The notes under the pieces were generated by a model. That model was not told where the DNA came from. It was given only the letters and a program-made list of their open reading frames with translations, and did not search any database. Shown piece after piece: positions 57,199 to 64,000 of a stretch of DNA of 64,000 nt; positions within the stretch are counted from its first letter, which is position 1, and every line of letters starts with the position of its first letter. Source of the DNA: Aphelenchoides besseyi (Eukaryota > Nematoda > Chromadorea > Rhabditida > Aphelenchoididae); NCBI GenBank assembly GCA_024699855.1, contig JAMPIQ010000001.1:9424001-9488000 (forward strand). Reading direction: 5' to 3'. A program made the translations under genes and the position numbers.

Positions 57199-60100
57199 GA
57201 TCGAAAGAAGAAGAACACTTGGACACTTTTCGTTGTTTGGAACCACTTTGTGAATCAATTTTGTTTTCTATTTACATCTGAAAAGGAGTGAATGAGCGTT
57301 CGAAATCGCAGGTGGAACGCGGAAAGATGTGGAAGAACGGGAATTGAACCGCACGTCTGATAAACGCGAATCAAAGCGGATCAAATGGTCGGAAAGAACT
57401 GTAAAATAAAAAGCGACACCAAACGTCCACATGCTAATTCGATTTTCGTGTGTTCGACGCGAATTTGCAGTCCGAAGAAGAGGAAACCGTTTGACGCGTC
57501 AAAGTTGTAGATTCACAAATTGAAATTCCAAGAGACGTCAAGAAGAATGACGCGAATAAGAAAGAAGAGTGTCCAAGAAAATGGAGAAATGAAACGTAAC
57601 TCCTCTTGTTCACTTCACACGTTTGTTTTGCGAACGGTTTCGAATTCACGGTTGTGAGCCAAAGATTGTGCGTCAGAAACCGAGAGTTGCGATTTCCAGC
57701 ACCGTGGAATCCGCTTTTATTCATGACCCCAAGTCGATGAATAGCTAATCAGTCTCGGTGGCCACAGGTGCAAATTTGCATCAACTCGCTCATGCATAGA
57801 AAACGAAGCGACTTTGCCTCCGGCAATTTCACGGTAGTTTCGTGGGATTGCGAGGCCCGGAAAGAAGTGAGTAAGAAAATAGTTCTATGGTCGTAGCTCG
57901 AGCGAAACAAATTTGACGTTCGAAGTCGTGATTTCGCACGTTTCCTTTTCGAAATCAAAAATAACAAGAAGAGGCGTTTGGGCGCAATGGAACGATTGGC
58001 CTTCAGCTCTTGAAGTGCTTCTCACAATCGATTGAATTGCCCGCACGGTTGCCATTTGAAGAACGTCGTTTGAGGTGTCAGCAGAGATGAGTCAAAAGGA
58101 ACACCGTCGTGAAAGGTAAAAGACCGACGAAAAGAAACCCGCCGGTCGTCGACTATCGAATGTCTTTTGTGGGAAAGCGAGCGGAAGTCGGGATTAAAGT
58201 GAAAATTTTTTGATTAAAATAATTACTTTCGCCCGAAAATAACTTTCCGTGACATCAAACTCGCGGTTGTCAAGTGGCGAATCCGAAGAAGCGGAAGTTC
58301 GAAATTCGACGCCGTTGGTCTGCGCATTTGAACGTGCGACAGGAAAACGCGTTTGCGCGGACCTCAAAAATCAATTTCCAGCGGCGGCCAACCAAATTGG
58401 ACGACGCAGCAGCAGGAGAATTGGCGGAACAAACGAGCAAACGTTTGGAAGCTGCCAACAGGAAGCACTTCAACGGTTTAACTTACTCGACTGAGCGGAA
58501 TGAATTCACCGAAAACTCGATTTGCAATTCCCAGCAGAAACGACAGTGAAAGAGAATTCGCAGTTTTTCGAAACAAACTTCCGTCTTGGCAACAGACGTG
58601 TTTTGTGGAATCCGAATTAGCGTTTCAATTCACGGGAGTTTTCAAGGCCCGCACATCCTCCACGACAATTTTCGTTGCTCTCGAATTCGCGGCCACGCAA
58701 TCGACCGCTGGGAAACGATGAAAAATCGTTGGGGAACCACAACAAGATCGTACGGAAATGTTCCCAGTCAACGACTCGATGTGAAGGAGGGTTTTTGGAA
58801 CGGACGTTGAGATCTCGTGAACAGCTACGAATGGCAGCTAAAAGTTGCGAGCTAAACGATCGGCACGCTTCCCCAACATTTCAACGTTCTCTTTCGCTCT
58901 CAATATTCCTATACTTTTTGGTCGTTCGACTGCACGTGTTTTTTGCGCAACTCGAAAACGTCACGTGGCGCATAACCGTCGACGAGAAAGTAATGACAAC
59001 GATTAGTCGGATACGTCAAATCTCCGCCGTTGTCCCTGGATATCGAAAAAGACGCACGGCGGTCCCATGGAATCTTTTCTTTGTGACCGACGGCACTTTC
59101 CATGCAATTGAGCAAAAATTGTACAAATTTTTTGCAAGAAAGCGCGCCAACTACTCACTACCAACCCACGCTCCTCAGAAATGAACTCGAGAAACGCAAA
59201 AAATGGAAAACCCGACGAGCAAAAAACTCGTAAAAAAGCGGCAAAAATGTTGACGAAAATTCCGATGAAAAGTCGCGAAGAAAAATGCCGTTGGCGAGCT
59301 TATCGCGAAGAATGCGGGCGCAGAAGCCCAAAAAGGTCCTCGGTCCATTGAGCTGACTCATCGCGCTTCGTTTGGAGTCCAACGGAAATGACGTCCGTAC
59401 AACCTTTTTGATTCCGCCAAGAATCCTCTAAAAGAAGAATTCCGTGTTCTTGAATGCGGTTTTTTCGACTTCGAAATCGGGGCGAAGGAGAAGATTGGCG
59501 CTAATTAACGAACGAGAGTGGCGACTAACACAACTGAAGGATTCCAACTCTCTTCTGACCACTCCAAGAAGAACTTCGAAGTTCCAAAAAGGTCCCGGAA
59601 AGCCCATTAAAGTGGAGCGAAGACCGTTCAGTCGGCGCCCGTTTTCGGAATCGTCACGTGGAAACAACAAACCGTAAACGTACGACGACAACAAACGAGA
59701 CGACTGGACGCAACGATGATCGAGAAGAACGTCTGTTGTGTGACACGAAGACACTCGAACTTCTTGCACGTCGTTGCGCGTTGCTACGAGAGATCAAACA
59801 GAAAGATTGCAGAAAACAAAAGAATTTGCGCAGTCGATCACGAAAACCCGCCCCCCGATAAACGAACTCATGAGTTCGATTGCCAACGGCCGTCGTTGGG
59901 GAGATCGTCGCTTATCAACTCGAATATGCAAATACGACCATCGAGTGTTCGCCCATGAGTTGGCGATTGGAAACGAAAATTTCGGTTAAGAACGCGAATC
60001 TCAAACAACTGAGCAAACAAAAATCACGGAACACAATTTCGAGACCTCGTGAATCGTCTGCTTTCGAGTACTCCGATGATCTCGATTATAACCACGAGCG

Positions 60101-60940
60101 AAAAAAAACGATCGTTGGGCTAAACCCAAAAGCAAACGAATAACCAAAAATTTCTCGGTTTTGGTGCTCGTTGTTGCGACCGGTTGATTCAAAAGGACCG
60201 ACCGAGTGGTCTCTTCAAACAAAGAGCGGAAATCCGCACCTTCAGCGACGAGAGCGAATCCACTAGTTACTCAACGAGCAATTGCGATACAAACACACGA
60301 CTAACTTTGATTGGCAAAACCGATGGACTTGTTTTCCTGATCGACGGCAGTTGTTTTGAAGCCCTCGAGTGGACAGAAAAAACTCATCATCTTCGAAGAG
60401 TTGTCATAAAGTCGTTTTTTCTTTTTTGATCAGCGAAATGCGTAGACTCAAACGAACAGTAAAATGTCTGACGGAGGCGTGAACTAAAACCGTGACAACA
60501 GTGTCCCAGTTCGTTGCATGGATCAGCCAACCGTAGATCCTCTTGTTCTCGCGAACAATCGAAAGTCAAAGTGCAGTTGTTTTGTTCGAGACTAATGGCT
60601 TTTGGCCGCGACTTCGGCACAAACACACGGCACACGGAACCCATTGGCCAATCGATTCAACCACATGCTTTCCGGCGTTTTGATCTCAAAATCCGAAACC
60701 ACGTTGTCGAACGACCAAATCGCAGAGACCACAAACTTCGAAAAGAGATTGGAAGATATAAAATACCAAGAAAAATAAATCAACTCGTAGACATTCGACA
60801 CCCGATTTCGTGCCAAAAGAACGTGAAATAAGAAACGGCAATCCGACCGTTTAAATGCATCAACAACCTCAACAACTAATAGATTTTTATTCAGAATATA
60901 CCCGTAGATTAGTTTAGATCCTAAGGAAAACAACCACAAC
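57199..60940. other. Gene-poor block, about 3.7 kb
   Basis: No recognised gene. Several plus-strand frames are Lys/Arg/Glu-rich (for example around 59190-59340 and 59450-59870) but lack domains, convincing splice sites and starts. The stretch should contain the promoter of the EEIG1-like gene and the 3' UTR of the small membrane protein gene. Confidence 0.4.
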
Positions 60941-61395
60941 TCAAAACTTTGGTTTTTTATTCGTGAAGCTGAATCCCAACCATCGTTGCAACTCTTCACC
61001 ATAAAAAAAGACCCTGAAAAATCAGTGATAAAAGAGGAAGGAAATTCAACTCACCATTCCCAATTGATCATCATACAAAAAAGTCCAATTGAGCAAATGA
61101 TTAGTATGTTGCGAAAATGTTTTCTGATCGGCGGATAAATAAACTTGCGATGCCAATAAGGTTCCTGTCTGTAGTTCGAGTATCCTTTGCCTGACTTCCG
61201 GTCGCTGTAATAAAACGGATCTTCGCGTTTGGTTCCGAAAATCGTGTGCGTTTTGAACGTGATTGGACCGTCGTCTTCGACTGCCGTTCCGTTTTTCTGC
61301 TTCAAAACGTCGTCGATTCTTCGAATCCCACAGCCTGGATGATACGAGTTCTGAAATCTTCTGGACACCACTTGATTCAAAGTTGAACGCAACAT
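60941..61395 (-). CDS. Small single-pass membrane protein, possibly mitochondrial
   Basis: Two exons (61055-61395 and 60941-61013) give 414 nt, 137 aa. The first 20 residues are basic with few acids (LRSTLNQVVSRRFQNSYHPG), as in a mitochondrial targeting peptide. A membrane helix follows a basic segment: IRKHFRNILIICSIGLFCMM, then INWEW. The end reads FYGEELQRWLGFSF and is basic. Size and layout resemble accessory subunits or assembly factors of respiratory complexes, but I do not recognise a family. An acceptor GTGTTTTAG ends six bases before the ATG, suggesting trans-splicing. Confidence 0.65.
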
Positions 61396-61781
61396 TTCGT
61401 CCTAAAACACTCACAATTAGAAAACCTTCGAGTAAATTGGTATTCTCGACCTTTCGTTTACGCAGTCGAACAAAAGCAAACGAAATGCCAAATGAATGGA
61501 CATGAAGAACAGTCCAAACGAAACCTCAGGGTTGGTCTTTCAACTCGTAGTAATCACTGAAATGTCAACAAAACCATCAGCTTCTTGAATCTATGGACAG
61601 AAAAATACACTTTCAGTCGAGTTGGTCGTTGCTAGAAATCGTTTTGAGTTCGAGTCGACCTCGGTCATTCCGGCTAACTGCTCGTCGTTTGTTTACAAAT
61701 TTGCCGTTAAAGAGCGTCTGGGATACGAACATATGTGTTTATTACTAACAAGCAGATAGAAGATAAGCACTTGTAGTTGAA

Positions 61782-63203
61782 TTATTTTTGGATTGCCGGC
61801 GAAATTTTCTGATTTGCTTTGTCCAACTCGACTATCAACTGACGAACCGCAGCAATCGATGGTGGTTGTTTGGCGAATGATTTCAGATGTTGACACATGG
61901 TCGAGTTCAGTTGACTTTGCTCTGCCAATAAAACTTTCTAGAATCATCGAACTGACAATCTATCGTACGACAAACTTACCATTACTTCGATTTTTCTCTC
62001 GTAAGCTTCCAATTTTGCGTTGCTATCGTGGTACAGTCGACGGTAATCGATAGGCGTTCCATCACGATTGGGAATCGGTGGAGCAGCACTGGGACTTGGA
62101 GCTCGTTGATTCAACCTTACGTTCTCGGCAATTGCAGAATCGGGACGAAGATGTCGATTTGCCGTTGAGGTTGTTGGTTGCGCACTGATCTGCTGTTTGA
62201 TAGCAAGAATCATACCTTGCAGTTTCTTTCTCGGCCCCAAGAGTTTGATTTCCATGTCGTCCAGATCCTGGCTAGTTAACTTTGAGAAGGCAGCGAAGGT
62301 TGTGAAGTTGTTTTGCACGAAGATGTCCCAATACTTCTCCAAATCATTGCTTTTAAACTTTGTTTTCAAATCGGCTGTCTCTCGATGCTTTTCAACAACT
62401 TTTCGGTGTTTGTGTAGTTGATCGACGACGTGTCTTTGTTTATTCGCAATTGCTATCTGTTCACCGTTTTCAGCCCGACAGTTTTTATGATCCGGATCTC
62501 CGTTCTGCAATCAAAACTCATTACTTTCTCTATTGTCTTGAAATTACGTTCTTTAGCATCTGACTCAAAACATCCAACTGACCACTAGCACAGGCAATCA
62601 ACGTAGGAGTCATTTTCTCATTATCTTCGGCATTTGGATCGTAACCAAATTGCAAAAGCAAATTCGCCAGTCGTCCTTGACCATAAAGTGATGCGTAATG
62701 CAAGGCGGTTTGACCCATTTTATCTTTGGCATTCTTACTCTTTGTGTGTTCGAGAAGAAGTTTGAGCTAAAATCCGTGGCTAATGACCATGACAAGAACA
62801 ACTTTACCATATCTTCGTTGCCACATGATGCTGCCAACATCAAAGCCGTTTGACCGAGTGCATTCTGTTGTTCGAGATCGGCATTTAGACCCAAAAAATA
62901 ACGAGTCGAATTCAAATGACCCAAATAAGCGGCGTACATCAATGGTGTCCAACCGGCGTGATTAGCACAACTAAGTTCTTTCGATGTCAATTGAAGCTGT
63001 GGATTGGCATCAGGACGAAGACCCTTAAACTGAAGAGATAATTTCGATTCTTTTAATCATCAACTCACGTCTAAACTCGCTGCAGTCCAAATGTCCATTT
63101 GCTCAAAGAGCTCATCATTTTTGGAGGGCATCGGTAGGGTCATGACCTCGTAGAAAGCATGTTCGTTATGTCCATTGCCATTGCTCGACAAATTTTGTTG
63201 CAT
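61782..63203 (-). CDS. ANKS3: Ankyrin-repeat and SAM-domain protein, ANKS3-like
   Basis: Scaffold protein; in vertebrates ANKS3 links ciliary proteins such as NEK8, ANKS6 and BICC1. Five exons: 63069-63203, 62808-63029, 62548-62766, 61980-62504 and 61782-61937; 1257 nt, 418 aa. Ankyrin repeats show GWTPLMYAAYLGHLNSTRYF, GQTALMLAASCGNEDM and GQTALHYASLYGQGRLANLL. The SAM domain reads LEKYWDIFVQNNFTTFAAFS and later LGPRKKLQGMILAIKQQ, like the ANKS3 SAM end (GPKRKM). The C-terminus forms a short coiled coil. It is shorter than vertebrate ANKS3 (about 650 aa), with fewer ankyrin repeats. The gene is divergent from the plus-strand gene at 63.4 kb. Confidence 0.88.
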
Positions 63204-63387
63204 TTCGTTCAAAACAATATGCCCAATCTCTTAAAAACCGCAATCAATAGTTTCAAACTAAAAGCTCATTAGTTCTTTTCGTTTTCTGCGCACCCACATT
63301 TATATCGATGATGTTCATCGGTCGTTATCGACGACCGCAATCTTTCGCTTATTTTGTGATTGATGACGACGAGAAATTTGTTTTCAG

Positions 63388-63774
63388 ATGAGACGCGGAA
63401 TCTACGCAACAGAAAAGTAGGGAGATTGAGGTTTCAAAGTTCGGTTTTGATTCTGTCCTTTTAACTTCATTTCCAGGTGTGTTTGGAGTTCATTGTCTTC
63501 GGCTGGAATTGTCGTATTCTCGACTAGAAAGAGCGCCTTTCATAGCCCAAATTGTACTCACGTTCTTCATTTATGCAATTGGAAGGTCTTTAAAGTTAAC
63601 GGAATTCTTTCCTTTGGCGGCAAAAGTGTTCAACATATCGAGTTAAATAGTCCACTTCCTGGTTGTCTCACCGACGGCGAACACTTTTCGCATCACAAAA
63701 TCAACACCGCGGGAATTGAAGTTGCAGTCGAAGTAAAAGGTCAACTTTATTTTTACCGTTCTCATTCACTGTGA
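63388..63774 (+). CDS. Unrecognised protein near the window end
   Basis: The ATG follows directly on a strong acceptor (TTTGTTTTCAG), consistent with a trans-spliced start. A short first exon (63388-63416) joins 63479-63774 in frame, giving about 107 aa and ending RSHSL. An alternative frame of the second exon reads RAPFIAQIVLTFFIYAIGRS, so the true frame is uncertain. No domain is recognised. More exons may lie beyond the window, where sequence after 63775 remains open in short frames only. Confidence 0.4.
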
Positions 63775-64000
63775 CATTAATTTGGACACGAGAGATGTGT
63801 GGGAAAAGCGTCCTCTAAAGTTTTTCATTACCTCAATTTTCTCCTTTCACTTCGCGTTAACTCATGATTTCTATCTTCAGGCGTCTGCTCAAAGAAACTT
63901 TTTAGACGACACACTTCTTTTACATCAACAGCCGGAGGGCGAAGTGCACAGGAAAGGAAAAAGTTTCCGTAGTTTCACTTAAGTTGACGAGTTTTTTGTG

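Noticed and set aside
57320..57400. tRNA-like B-box (GGTTCAATTCC on the minus strand)
   Set aside because: The surrounding sequence does not fold into T, D and anticodon arms, and the acceptor stem does not pair.
58249..59184. Plus-strand open frames at 58.2-59.2 kb as genes
   Set aside because: They overlap in several frames, lack domains and splice signals, and have biased Arg/Phe/Ser composition typical of chance frames.
1..64000. CRISPR array, prokaryotic operons or phage
   Set aside because: No spaced direct repeats were noticed, and the genes are spliced metazoan genes.

Overview
The window looks like compact nuclear DNA from an animal, most likely a nematode. Genes are dense and split by very short introns (about 28-55 bases, minimum near 30). 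Several start codons sit just after a strong acceptor such as TTTTCAG, as expected for spliced-leader trans-splicing. The gene content is metazoan: inward-rectifier K+ channel, fatty acid transport protein, ITM2/BRICHOS, FAM8A1, EEIG1/FAM102, ANKS3, trehalase and hnRNP F/H. I cannot name the species; a deep-branching nematode is a guess from intron size.

Layout. 1.0-3.7 kb (+): mitochondrial elongation factor G. 4.1-5.8 kb (-): a seipin-like membrane protein and an unrecognised charged protein. 6.2-7.9 kb (-): ORP9-type oxysterol-binding protein. 8.5-12.3 kb (-): Kir channel, with a small unrecognised + strand gene inside one intron. 12.3-23.6 kb: gene-poor block with only weak candidate exons. 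23.7-24.9 kb (+): SGNH-like protein, convergent with an ECT2-like RhoGEF at 25.0-26.7 kb (-). 27.2-30.1 kb: an internally deleted Bel/Pao LTR retrotransposon with both LTRs and a 5-base target duplication, abutting a broken multipass membrane gene (30.1-31.2 kb). 31.4-45.2 kb (+): hnRNP F/H, a C2H2/C2HC zinc-finger protein, trehalase, an aspartyl protease and a fatty acid transport protein. 45.5-46.7 kb (-): ITM2-like BRICHOS protein. 46.7-53.0 kb: gene-poor. 53.0-57.2 kb (-): FAM8A1-like and EEIG1-like genes, the latter with a + strand gene nested in an intron. 57.2-60.9 kb: gene-poor. 60.9-63.2 kb (-): a small membrane protein and an ANKS3-like protein, divergent from an unrecognised + strand gene at 63.4 kb.

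Housekeeping and regulatory functions are mixed with no obvious shared pathway. I rebuilt exons by hand. For GFM1, ORP9, Kir, hnRNP, zinc finger, trehalase, protease, FATP, ITM2, FAM8A1, EEIG1, ANKS3 and ECT2-like, the summed exon lengths are exact multiples of three, which supports those models. The most unusual result is that some introns required by the protein alignments lack GT-AG ends: GT-GG in ORP9, GT-TG and AT-AG in FATP, and possibly GT-CG in two others. These are either local sequence errors or real relaxed splicing.
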